Source of the DNA: an uncultured Bacilli bacterium | GTDB taxonomy: Bacteria > Bacillota_I > Bacilli_A > RF39 > UBA660 | Reading direction: 5' to 3' | NCBI GenBank assembly: GCA_934162555.1 | Contig: CAKPJE010000080.1 | Span: forward strand, 1 to 5,037 | DNA length: 5,037 bases | Shown here: piece by piece, positions 1 through 5,037 of the stretch | Layout of the letters: each line of letters begins with the position of its first letter | Position numbering within the stretch: the first letter of the stretch is position 1 | Notes under the pieces: model-generated | What the model saw: only the letters and a program-made list of their open reading frames with translations | Databases searched by the model: none | Told to the model about the DNA's origin: nothing | Program-made: the position numbers and the translations under genes

Positions 1-194
1 TTTGCTGTATCATAAAGGTTTATATCACTAAAAGTAGTTTCATTGCTATTAATTATTTTATAGACATTAAAAGCAAACTTTAAGCTGGTTCCTTTTAATG
101 TACCATTTATATTACTCGCATAATATGATAATGTGCCAGCTACAACAATCAAAAAAGTTAATACCATTAAACCAATATAATTTTTCTTACTCAT
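1..194 (-). CDS. Exported or membrane-anchored protein, SipW/TasA-like leader (5' part only)
   Basis: Only the first 64 codons are in the window; the gene continues past position 1. The product begins MSKKNYIGLMVLTFLIVVAG, a short Lys-rich N-region followed by one hydrophobic segment (about residues 6-24), so it is either secreted or anchored by this helix. The stretch after it (residues 20-26, GTLSYYA, then polar Asn/Thr/Ser-rich sequence with a hydrophobic beta-like segment at 37-46) resembles the leaders of SipW-dependent TasA/camelysin-type proteins, but that is a resemblance by eye. No clean A-x-A cleavage site is visible. The ATG at 194 is chosen because GGAGGA sits 4 bases upstream; the ATG four bases further upstream runs into a stop within a few codons. 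It follows khpA by 211 bases and appears to have its own promoter and a long leader, so it is probably transcribed separately. Function is unknown. Confidence 0.75.
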   Translation of the reverse strand, partial: MSKKNYIGLMVLTFLIVVAGTLSYYASNINGTLKGTSLKFAFNVYKIINSNETTFSDINLYDTA

Positions 195-198
195 ACAT

Positions 199-204
199 TC
201 CTCC
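199..204 (-). promoter_or_regulatory. Ribosome binding site of the exported-protein gene
   Basis: Read on the minus strand this is GGAGGA, 4 bases before the ATG at 194. It fixes the start among several nearby ATGs (207-209 and 196-198 on the same strand). Confidence 0.8.
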
Positions 205-279
205 ACCATTAAAAGGACTAGCACTTATTACTACTCCTATATAGTTATTAACAAAATTATTATTTTTTTTATTTTTTAG

Positions 280-301
280 TAATACATGTATGTATGTATT
301 A
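280..301 (-). repeat. Inverted repeat in the leader of the exported-protein gene
   Basis: Two perfect 8-base arms, TAATACAT (280-287) and ATGTATTA (294-301), flank a 6-base loop; the inside is made of ATGT/TACA steps. It lies about 60 bases after the predicted transcription start and about 85 bases before the start codon, so it could fold as an RNA hairpin or be a DNA-binding site. No run of T follows it on the minus strand, so it is not an intrinsic terminator. Confidence 0.5.
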
Positions 302-365
302 GTGCTTTCATGTTATCAACATTCTTTCTATTTTCTTATTACTTATTAACAATTACTCTATATAC

Positions 366-394
366 ATTATACAATATATTATCCATAAATTCAA
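366..394 (-). promoter_or_regulatory. Predicted sigma-A promoter for the exported-protein gene
   Basis: On the minus strand: -35 TTGAAT (394-389), a 17-base spacer, and a perfect -10 TATAAT (371-366). Transcription would start near 359, giving a leader of about 165 bases before the ATG at 194. The -35 box lies only a dozen bases past the khpA stop codon. Confidence 0.65.
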
Positions 395-405
395 TCAAAA
401 AAAGA

Positions 406-654
406 TTAAATTGAATTAATATTCACTTTAACCTTCTTCTCACCATTCGCATAAGCAGTAGCTTGAGCAATAGTTCTAATAGCATTTGCTATATTACCAG
501 CTTTACCAATAATAGAACCCATATCTTTTTCATCTACATTAATATTAATAACTGAAAAAGTTCCCTCATCACTACCTTGCTCAACAGTAACACTATCTGG
601 ATATTTAACAATTTGTTTAACTAAATAATCAACTAAATAAACTACCTTGTCCAT
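406..654 (-). CDS. khpA: KhpA, KH-domain RNA-binding protein
   Basis: This 82-residue protein matches the KhpA (YlqC) family in length and layout: one type II KH domain covering nearly the whole chain, with the RNA-contacting GxxG loop visible as GKAG at residues 50-53 inside SIIGKAGNIANAIRTI. In Streptococcus pneumoniae and other Bacillota, KhpA pairs with KhpB/Jag to bind RNA and influence cell division and elongation; that role is family knowledge. It starts one base after the rpsP stop (TAA-G-ATG), so its translation is probably coupled to rpsP, with only a weak purine-rich stretch in the last rpsP codons as a ribosome binding site. No promoter of its own is seen, so it should be co-transcribed from the rpsP promoter. 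In many Bacillota rimM and trmD come next; here the following gene encodes an exported protein. No convincing terminator follows. Confidence 0.93.
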   Translation of the reverse strand: MDKVVYLVDYLVKQIVKYPDSVTVEQGSDEGTFSVININVDEKDMGSIIGKAGNIANAIRTIAQATAYANGEKKVKVNINSI

Positions 655-655
655 C

Positions 656-925
656 TTATTTGCCCATTCTCATTTCATGATATTCTTTTAAAACACCAGT
701 TTGGCTTAATAAATTACGTACTGTATCAGTAGGTTCAGCACCATTTTTTAACCATTTAATTGCTAATTCCTTGTTGATTTTAACCTCAGCAGGATTTGCA
801 ACTGGATTATAAGTACCGATCTCTTCAATAGTACGTCCATCTCTAGGACTCTTTGAATCAGCAACTACAACTCTATAAAAAGGTCTCTTAGTAGTACCCA
901 TTCTTTTTAATCTAATCTTTACCAT
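656..925 (-). CDS. rpsP: 30S ribosomal protein S16
   Basis: The 89-residue product begins MVKIRLKRMGTTKRPFYRVV, the signature N-terminus of S16, and carries the usual SPRDGR and EEIGTYNP motifs (about residues 26-40) and the WLKNGAEPTDTV segment (about 58-69). Length is normal for S16. The protein binds 16S rRNA early in 30S assembly. An ATG-type extension of the frame is open back to 1012, but the start is placed at 925 because GGAGGAG lies 5 bases upstream, the family N-terminus begins there, and the predicted transcription start (about 941) excludes any earlier start. It leads directly into khpA with a one-base gap. The gene usually found upstream in Bacillota, ffh, is absent from this window: the DNA upstream holds gene remnants, so rpsP looks like the first gene of its unit. 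Confidence 0.97.
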   Translation of the reverse strand: MVKIRLKRMGTTKRPFYRVVVADSKSPRDGRTIEEIGTYNPVANPAEVKINKELAIKWLKNGAEPTDTVRNLLSQTGVLKEYHEMRMGK

Positions 926-930
926 ATTAT

Positions 931-937
931 CTCCTCC
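931..937 (-). promoter_or_regulatory. Ribosome binding site of rpsP
   Basis: GGAGGAG on the minus strand, 5 bases before the ATG at 925. It decides the rpsP start against the longer open frame that reaches 1012. Confidence 0.9.
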
Positions 938-947
938 ATTCATTAAA

Positions 948-976
948 ATGATACCATAAAAAATATGCACTGTCAA
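948..976 (-). promoter_or_regulatory. Strong predicted sigma-A promoter of rpsP-khpA
   Basis: On the minus strand: perfect -35 TTGACA (976-971), a 17-base spacer, and -10 TATCAT (953-948) preceded by TGG, which makes an extended -10. Transcription would begin near 941, leaving a leader of about 16 bases that contains the GGAGGAG site. The leader is too short for an attenuator, so any control would act on the promoter itself. Confidence 0.85.
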
Positions 977-992
977 CCTTTTTTTGTTGACA
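971..992. repeat. Inverted repeat overlapping the rpsP -35 box
   Basis: TGTCAAC (971-977) and GTTGACA (986-992) are perfect 7-base arms around an 8-base T-rich loop. One arm contains the rpsP -35 hexamer; the other is a second TTGACA facing the opposite way, toward the plus-strand remnant. No matching -10 is found at 16-18 bases for that second TTGACA. It could be an operator, part of an old divergent promoter, or chance. Confidence 0.5.
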
Positions 993-1027
993 CATATATT
1001 TTTATAACTCAAAACATATTATTAAAT

Positions 1028-1320
1028 ATGAAGGATAGACAAAAAGACATAAAAATTGAAAACTTTGTATGGCTAGTATATATATTCATTATCATATTAA
1101 GTTACTATGCCAACTATAAAAAAAAACTTTATTTTATATAACGATAAAAAAAGTAACAAGAATACCAAAACTTACTAATTCTAATATTCTCAATCCTTTT
1201 AATTATATATATTTACTTTGCCTATAGCTCATATGAAGACATAAAAGAATTAAAATACTATAACACATATAATGATGATTTCGTAGAATCACAAAACCAA
1301 AATTATAAACTTAAAAAAAA
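1028..1320 (+). pseudogene. Decayed small membrane protein gene (frameshifted, 3' end lost)
   Basis: This is the only coding trace on the plus strand. From the ATG at 1028 it reads MKDRQKDIKIENFVWLVYIF and onward into a hydrophobic helix (about residues 13-27), then hits TAA at 1139-1141. The same frame reopens at 1157 with QEYQNLLILIFSILLIIYIY, a second membrane helix, followed by a charged segment (SSYEDIKELKYY and onward) to about 1320. Between the two, the sensible reading (LYNDKKS) is in another frame, so there are two compensating shifts: one at the run of nine A at 1118-1126 and one just after the run of seven A at 1146-1152. No ribosome binding site precedes the ATG. After about 1321 the frame runs antisense to the AMP-binding remnant and no longer looks like protein. 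The family is not identified. Two assembly errors in A runs could also give this picture. Confidence 0.6.
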
Positions 1321-1698
1321 TTACAAACGGATCCACCGAGTACCATATATTTTATATATACCATTTTTAATAGTATCACTTATTTTTAATAATTTATTTA
1401 TAGCTTCCTCACTTAAATCTTTATCTATTAATACAGCAACATTACCACTTAAAATAATACTCAAAAATAAAACTAAATAATTATAACTATTTTCCCCAAC
1501 AATAGCAATATGCTCATTTTTATAGTTTTTATATAAATAATTACTCATATTTATAACATCACTATAATAATCAAAATAAGTTTTTACTTTATCACCATAT
1601 GAAAATGCTACATCATTACCATTTGGGATACTTATATCTAACATTTCTTTTAAATTATTTATTTGATTACAATTATAATATGGATAATTCTTTCTCAT
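1321..1698 (-). pseudogene. AMP-binding (acyl-CoA synthetase-like) enzyme, N-terminal remnant
   Basis: The 125-residue reading resembles only the first part of an adenylate-forming enzyme such as a long-chain acyl-CoA ligase: a LKEML segment near residue 17, a VAFSYGDK strand, a YSDVINMSNYLY helix, then HIAIVGENSYNYLVLFLSII and GNVAVLIDKDLSEEAINKLL. Homology seems to stop near residue 109 (about position 1372); the last 16 residues, ending YGTRWIRL, do not look like the family. The P-loop-like Thr/Ser/Gly motif, the adenylate-binding motifs and the whole C-terminal domain are missing from a family that normally has 500 or more residues, so no activity is expected. The start at 1698 is chosen for the GGAG 6 bases upstream; the frame is open to a TTG at 1770 but that extension has no such site. 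It lies downstream of the radical SAM gene and faces the plus-strand remnant. Confidence 0.75.
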
Positions 1699-1713
1699 AC
1701 AACGCTCCAATAC

Positions 1714-1741
1714 ATTATACACTAAAAAAATAAAATAACAA
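1714..1741 (-). promoter_or_regulatory. Possible promoter before the AMP-binding remnant
   Basis: On the minus strand: TTGTTA (1741-1736), a 16-base spacer, and TATAAT (1719-1714). The predicted transcription start near 1707 would fall inside the GGAG ribosome binding site (1708-1705), leaving almost no leader, so this may be a chance match in AT-rich DNA or a relic. Confidence 0.4.
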
Positions 1742-1766
1742 AGGTATGGTAATAAAATGTATGTTA

Positions 1767-2573
1767 TCAAACACTTTGTTTATTTAATCTTTTCTTAAAA
1801 TCACATTTTTGGCACAACGCAGAAGGCATAATACCCTTTCTTATTAAATCATTAAATGTAATAAATTCAGGTGAATTTAATATTTCCTCTAAACTCTTTT
1901 CGAATATATTTCCAAAAGATAATTCCCCTTCTGAATCTAAACAACAAGGTACAACTTCACCACTTGCCAAAATACCTATATGAGTTCTTGTCCCATAGCA
2001 TATTCCCCTTGTTTCTTTACCTTTACTTTCATTTGGCCAAGTAAACTCTATATCTTTATCTAAATAAATATGATCATTTAATTTAATATTTTTACCCCTA
2101 TTTTCTTTTTTATAAAACTTTAATATTTTATCTAAAATTAAATTACTACTATCTTTATTAACTAACCATACTCTATATACTATAGTCGTTTTTATTTTTG
2201 AAGAAGTTTCAATTATCTTATCTAAATAATTACTATCTTTACTTTCACACATTAAAGATATATTTATCTGAACAATATTATTATACCGGTTTATTAAATC
2301 CACATATTTATTCAAATAAACTCCATTAGTAGTTATCTTAATTTTAATATCATTTTTTTTACAAAGCTCAAATACATCCTCTAAATTTTTATATAATAAA
2401 GGTTCTCCTTTAACATGAAGATATATTAAATTAGTATATTTTTTTATATTTTCCAGTATATATTTAAATTCATCTTTACTTAAAGAGCGTTTTTCTCTTT
2501 TATCCTTAGAACAAAAAGAACAATTCAAATTACATATATTTGAAAGCTCTACATATATTCTTTTAAACCTCAT
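1767..2573 (-). CDS. Radical SAM/SPASM domain protein
   Basis: The 268-residue protein carries the radical SAM cluster motif CxxxCxxC at Cys14, Cys18 and Cys21, the GEP motif at residues 56-58 (HVKGEPLLY), and a TTNG motif in the next strand. A C-terminal auxiliary-cluster region follows: Cys192, twelve residues, Gly205, four residues, Cys210, then Cys254-x-x-Cys257, fitting a short SPASM or twitch-type region with one extra iron-sulfur cluster rather than two. It should cleave S-adenosylmethionine to start radical chemistry in the cytoplasm; the substrate is unknown. The HVKGEPLL and VPCCLD motifs recall a widespread group of stand-alone radical SAM/SPASM proteins of unknown function. It begins inside the stop of the preceding gene (ATGA, 4-base overlap), with GGTGA 3 bases before the ATG, so the two are translationally coupled. 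No short precursor-peptide gene is visible beside it. All expected cysteines are present, so it looks intact. Confidence 0.92.
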   Translation of the reverse strand: MRFKRIYVELSNICNLNCSFCSKDKREKRSLSKDEFKYILENIKKYTNLIYLHVKGEPLLYKNLEDVFELCKKNDIKIKITTNGVYLNKYVDLINRYNNIVQINISLMCESKDSNYLDKIIETSSKIKTTIVYRVWLVNKDSSNLILDKILKFYKKENRGKNIKLNDHIYLDKDIEFTWPNESKGKETRGICYGTRTHIGILASGEVVPCCLDSEGELSFGNIFEKSLEEILNSPEFITFNDLIRKGIMPSALCQKCDFKKRLNKQSV

Positions 2574-3280
2574 ATTTCACCAAAATCAATATACTCAATT
2601 TCTTTGTCTATTCTATTTTTTACCAAATCATATTCTTTTTTCTTGCGCCTATTTTGAACAATTACCAATTCCTTTTTCATATCAATTAATAATTTATTAT
2701 TCAAATCAAATCTCTCACATATTCCAATCATTTGTTTTAATGATACTTCATGAGCATCTATATTTGCCTCAAAAAAATCTTTATTTTCATTATAAAATTT
2801 TTTATTTTTTTCTTTTAATTTATTTTCTTTATATATTAAATATATCTGTTCATTATTCTTAGAAAGTTCTGGATTTTCCGTTATAAAATTAATTCTTCGA
2901 TCTTGATTTATATATCTTAATTTTAAAAACAAATCTCTTAACATAGTACTTAAACTTATTGTTTTACCAAGTATAAATACTTCTTTATTATAGTATATAT
3001 ATGCCCCAATTATTTGTTTGCGTTTGTCCAAATTAAATTTAGTTTTCATTCTAAAAAAATTATTATCTCGTTCAAGCTTATATTTTTTTATATTATATTT
3101 TCTATATTGTATCAATATTACAAAAAAGTCAAACCTTTCTTGTGATACTTCATGACACAAAGATTCCAAAACAAATCTTGCCTCATTGAAATCAACCGTA
3201 TCTTTTTTTATTAATTTACTTATATCATAATTATAGATTTTTTTATTTTCTTTTTTTATTTCTTCGATCTTAAAATCCAT
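2570..3280 (-). CDS. Uncharacterised lysine-rich protein, partner of the radical SAM gene
   Basis: I do not recognise this 236-residue protein. It has no signal peptide and no membrane segment and is strongly basic and charged, with many Lys, Glu and Asn. Two parts look different: residues about 30-130 appear mixed alpha/beta with hydrophobic strands (FFVILIQY, IIGAYIYY, EVFILG), and residues about 135-230 look helical and possibly coiled-coil (YLIYKENKLKEKNKKFYNEN; ELVIVQNRRKKKEYDLVKNR). Only two cysteines are seen and no metal-binding or nucleotide-binding motif. The start at 3280 (ATG) is preferred over a GTG at 3289 because AAAGGTGA lies 5 bases before the ATG and overlaps the GTG. Its stop overlaps the radical SAM start by 4 bases, so the two products are probably made in step and may work together, for example as substrate-binding partner and enzyme; that is inference. 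It has a predicted promoter of its own. Confidence 0.82.
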   Translation of the reverse strand: MDFKIEEIKKENKKIYNYDISKLIKKDTVDFNEARFVLESLCHEVSQERFDFFVILIQYRKYNIKKYKLERDNNFFRMKTKFNLDKRKQIIGAYIYYNKEVFILGKTISLSTMLRDLFLKLRYINQDRRINFITENPELSKNNEQIYLIYKENKLKEKNKKFYNENKDFFEANIDAHEVSLKQMIGICERFDLNNKLLIDMKKELVIVQNRRKKKEYDLVKNRIDKEIEYIDFGEI

Positions 3281-3285
3281 AGTTA

Positions 3286-3293
3286 TCACCTTT
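3286..3293 (-). promoter_or_regulatory. Ribosome binding site of the uncharacterised gene
   Basis: AAAGGTGA on the minus strand, 5 bases before the ATG at 3280. It decides for that ATG over the GTG at 3289, which falls inside the site. Confidence 0.75.
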
Positions 3294-3302
3294 ACTATAA
3301 TA

Positions 3303-3331
3303 ATTTTACAATATTTTTTTAATTTAGTAAA
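3303..3331 (-). promoter_or_regulatory. Predicted promoter of the uncharacterised/radical SAM pair
   Basis: On the minus strand: TTTACT (3331-3326), a 17-base spacer, and TAAAAT (3308-3303). It begins just after the terminator of the upstream unit and would start RNA near 3296, immediately before the ribosome binding site. The match is moderate and the DNA is AT-rich, so its position between a terminator and a gene is the main support. Confidence 0.5.
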
Positions 3332-3335
3332 GTAT

Positions 3336-3363
3336 TTAAAGAAAAGAATAGCAAAGCTATTCT
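3336..3363 (-). terminator. Intrinsic terminator after the dehydrogenase gene
   Basis: Read on the minus strand, AGAATAGC (3363-3356... paired with GCTATTCT, 3352-3345) forms an 8-base perfect stem around a 3-base loop (3355-3353), followed by TTTTCTTT. It starts 9 bases past the TAG stop of the dehydrogenase gene and separates that unit from the radical SAM pair. Confidence 0.8.
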
Positions 3364-3372
3364 AATTTAAAT

Positions 3373-4410
3373 CTATTTTTTTAGTTCTCCCATTCTACTA
3401 GTTGGTACAAAACCACTCTCTGCATTTATAACATCTTCAATCCTATTTACAATAGTCGCACATGTTAATTCAACTGTAGAAGGTCTATTAATAATCATAT
3501 TGGTATTAGGTTCACCAACAATACTCCAGTTATTACAATCGTAATCTTTATCAGAATATACTTTACCAATACATTCAGAAATAATAGTAACTCCTTCTAA
3601 AGTCTTAGTTGTAACAACAGCACTCATACCAGTAGCATCGCCTTTTTTAATAACCATGTTAAGAGTACTAGATTCAATATCTGAATCATTAAATTGTGGT
3701 ACACATTTTTGTACTTGGCTAACAACATGATAACCTAATTTATCACATAACCATCCGTTAGTATTCCACATATAACTAGGTAAAAAATCACCATTTTGAA
3801 TTAATTTATTTCTTTCTTCTTCACTTATATTATCACTAGAAGCAACATCTCTTTCAAATTCCGATACACTCAAACCAGCACCATGTGCTTTAGCAAGTGC
3901 TATACCATAATCTTCAACATTATAAGAACTACTACCTCTAATTTCTTTAACACTAGCACTAGCACCAACTAAAGTAGAAATTAAATTACCCCAGAAAGCA
4001 TCTTGATAACCACTACCTGTAATAGTACAATTATTTTCTTTGGCAATTTTATCTATTTCTTCAGTTAATCTAGGGCATGAATTAAATGGATAAAAAGCTT
4101 CTTCACAAGTAGTAATTGCATTAATACCTAGCTTAGCACATAACATAAGTGAATCTTTTACATCTTTCATTAAACTCATTGTTGTAATAATAACAATATC
4201 AGGTTTAACTTCTCTTAATAACTCTTCTGCATTTTTTGCATCAGTTATTTCAATCCCTAAATTAGAGCCACCTAATATAACTGAAATATCTTTTCCAACA
4301 ATATTAGGGTTAATATCAACTGCCCCAACTAATTCATAACCTTTTTCCATAGCATATCTCATTGTATAAAGAGACATCTTTCCACAACCATATTGAACAA
4401 ATTTTATCAT
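3373..4410 (-). CDS. 2,4-diaminopentanoate dehydrogenase / dihydrodipicolinate reductase-like protein
   Basis: The 345-residue protein opens with a Rossmann fold: the nucleotide-binding loop YGCGKM at residues 7-12, and Asp32 at the end of the second strand (LVGAVDINP), a position that favours NAD. The middle has CEEAFYPF and GSGYQDAFWGNL; the rest is a substrate and oligomer domain. Layout and length fit the family of 2,4-diaminopentanoate dehydrogenase (Ord of clostridial ornithine fermentation), related to dihydrodipicolinate reductase. The family enzyme oxidatively deaminates 2,4-diaminopentanoate to 2-amino-4-oxopentanoate. No other ornithine-pathway gene (oraS, oraE, ortA, ortB) is in the window, so the exact substrate is open. 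The gene starts one base after the gpmI stop (TAA-T-ATG), with GAAGGA in the last gpmI codons as ribosome binding site, so the two are co-translated. A terminator follows. Intact, with base use like its neighbours. Confidence 0.8.
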   Translation of the reverse strand: MIKFVQYGCGKMSLYTMRYAMEKGYELVGAVDINPNIVGKDISVILGGSNLGIEITDAKNAEELLREVKPDIVIITTMSLMKDVKDSLMLCAKLGINAITTCEEAFYPFNSCPRLTEEIDKIAKENNCTITGSGYQDAFWGNLISTLVGASASVKEIRGSSSYNVEDYGIALAKAHGAGLSVSEFERDVASSDNISEEERNKLIQNGDFLPSYMWNTNGWLCDKLGYHVVSQVQKCVPQFNDSDIESSTLNMVIKKGDATGMSAVVTTKTLEGVTIISECIGKVYSDKDYDCNNWSIVGEPNTNMIINRPSTVELTCATIVNRIEDVINAESGFVPTSRMGELKK

Positions 4411-4411
4411 A

Positions 4412-5037
4412 TTATTTCCTTCTTTCTATTAAACTATTTCCGTTCATTTCTTTAGGAATATCTATTCCCATAATATCAAGTATTGTAGGTGCGACATCAC
4501 AAAGTCTACCATTATTAACTTTATAATTATTATCTGTAATAATACAAGGTACAGGACTAACAGAATGACTAGTAACAACATTATCCTTATCATCAAGCAT
4601 ATAATCACAGTTACCATGATCAGCAATAATTACTAAAGTATAACCATTTTCTATAGCTTTTTTATATAATCTATCTAAGCAATTATCAAGTGCTAGAACA
4701 GCTTTACTTGTTGCATCATAATTACCAGTATGACCAACCATATCGCCATTGGCATAATTTAAAACAACTAAATCATAATTATTATCTAATTCTTCCATCA
4801 ATTTATCAGTAATTAAATAAGCACTCATTTCTGGTTTTAAATCATAAGTTTTAACACTAGGAGATGGTATTAAAATCCTTGTAGATCCTTTTAAATCTCT
4901 TTCAACACCACCATCAAAGAAATAAGTAACATGAGCATATTTTTCTGTTTCAGCAATTCTAAGTTGTTTTAAACCCAAATTATCAATATATTCTCCTAAC
5001 GTCTTAATTAGATTTTCATGTTTGTAAGCATTAGTAC
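4412..5037 (-). CDS. gpmI: 2,3-bisphosphoglycerate-independent phosphoglycerate mutase (C-terminal part)
   Basis: The frame is open to the window edge, so about 300 N-terminal residues of a family of roughly 510 are missing; 207 complete codons are seen. The reading includes GLKQLRIAETEKYAHVTYFF, LIPSPSVKTYDLKPEMSAY, NYANGDMVGHTG, IIADHGNCDYM and SHSVSPVP, the hallmark blocks of GpmI. By family knowledge, the Asp and His of GDMVGH (visible residues 98 and 102) and the His of SHS (157) bind one Mn ion, and the Asp-His of ADHGN (139-140) binds the second. The enzyme interconverts 3- and 2-phosphoglycerate in glycolysis in the cytoplasm. The apparent TTG start at 4978 is not real: the family sequence continues upstream of it (LIKTLGEYIDN). 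In many Bacillota gpmI sits between tpiA and eno; here the next gene is a dehydrogenase one base away, so the operon is unusual. Confidence 0.95.
   Translation of the reverse strand, partial: TNAYKHENLIKTLGEYIDNLGLKQLRIAETEKYAHVTYFFDGGVERDLKGSTRILIPSPSVKTYDLKPEMSAYLITDKLMEELDNNYDLVVLNYANGDMVGHTGNYDATSKAVLALDNCLDRLYKKAIENGYTLVIIADHGNCDYMLDDKDNVVTSHSVSPVPCIITDNNYKVNNGRLCDVAPTILDIMGIDIPKEMNGNSLIERRK

Noticed and set aside
313..321. TTATCAACA as a DnaA box
   Set aside because: It differs from TTATCCACA by one base, stands alone, and there are no other boxes or replication genes nearby.
388..417. AATTCAAT/ATTGAATT inverted repeat at the end of khpA as a terminator
   Set aside because: The stem is entirely AT-poor in GC strength (one G-C pair per side), the loop is 14 bases, and the T run lies inside the loop rather than after the stem.
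926..1012. N-terminal extension of rpsP (29 extra residues)
   Set aside because: It spans the promoter and ribosome binding site of rpsP, and the S16 N-terminus begins at the ATG at 925.
1321..1480. Continuation of the plus-strand open frame as coding sequence
   Set aside because: It is antisense to the protein-like AMP-binding remnant and its translation is low-complexity with no continuing membrane or domain pattern.
1699..1770. N-terminal extension of the AMP-binding remnant from a TTG at 1770
   Set aside because: The added residues are hydrophobic and unlike the family, and the ATG at 1698 has its own GGAG site. The TTG overlaps the radical SAM stop, but no ribosome binding site supports it.
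1767..3280. Peptide-modification (RiPP) cluster
   Set aside because: No short precursor gene with a ribosome binding site was found on either strand next to the radical SAM gene, and no transporter or peptidase is present.
4976..4978. TTG start giving a 188-residue phosphoglycerate mutase
   Set aside because: The frame stays open to the window edge and the upstream residues continue the GpmI family sequence.

Overview
The window is very AT-rich DNA from a low-GC Bacillota-type bacterium. The support for this is the rpsP-khpA gene pair, strong GGAGG-type ribosome binding sites, TTGACA/TATAAT promoters, and a SipW/TasA-like leader on a secreted protein. TGA serves as a stop at the end of two genes and Trp is read from TGG, so the standard bacterial code applies rather than the Mycoplasma code. 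An uncultured gut Bacillota is plausible, but I cannot name a species. Every intact gene lies on the minus strand, so the window is described here in the direction of transcription, from high to low coordinates.

5037 to 3336: the 3' part of a cofactor-independent phosphoglycerate mutase gene (gpmI) is followed, with one base between, by a gene of the 2,4-diaminopentanoate dehydrogenase / dihydrodipicolinate reductase-like family. A clear intrinsic terminator closes this unit. 3331 to 1767: a predicted promoter drives two genes that overlap by 4 bases (ATGA): a 236-residue lysine-rich protein I do not recognise, and a radical SAM/SPASM protein. This pair is the best candidate here for an undescribed functional unit. 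1741 to 1028: a zone of decayed genes. On the minus strand there is only the N-terminal ~110 residues of an AMP-binding (acyl-CoA synthetase-like) enzyme. On the plus strand there is a frame-damaged remnant of a small two-helix membrane protein. The two remnants face each other and both lose their 3' ends at the same place, near 1321-1372, which suggests a deletion joined them.

976 to 406: a near-consensus promoter drives rpsP (ribosomal protein S16) and khpA (KH-domain RNA-binding protein), one base apart. The rimM-trmD-rplS genes that usually follow in Bacillota are not in the space available. 394 to 1: a good promoter starts at the end of khpA and reads through a leader of about 165 bases, with a hairpin, into the 5' end of a gene for an exported or membrane-anchored protein that runs off the window.

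No tRNA, rRNA, CRISPR array or insertion sequence was seen. All functional calls rest on reading motifs and on remembered family features; no database search was run.
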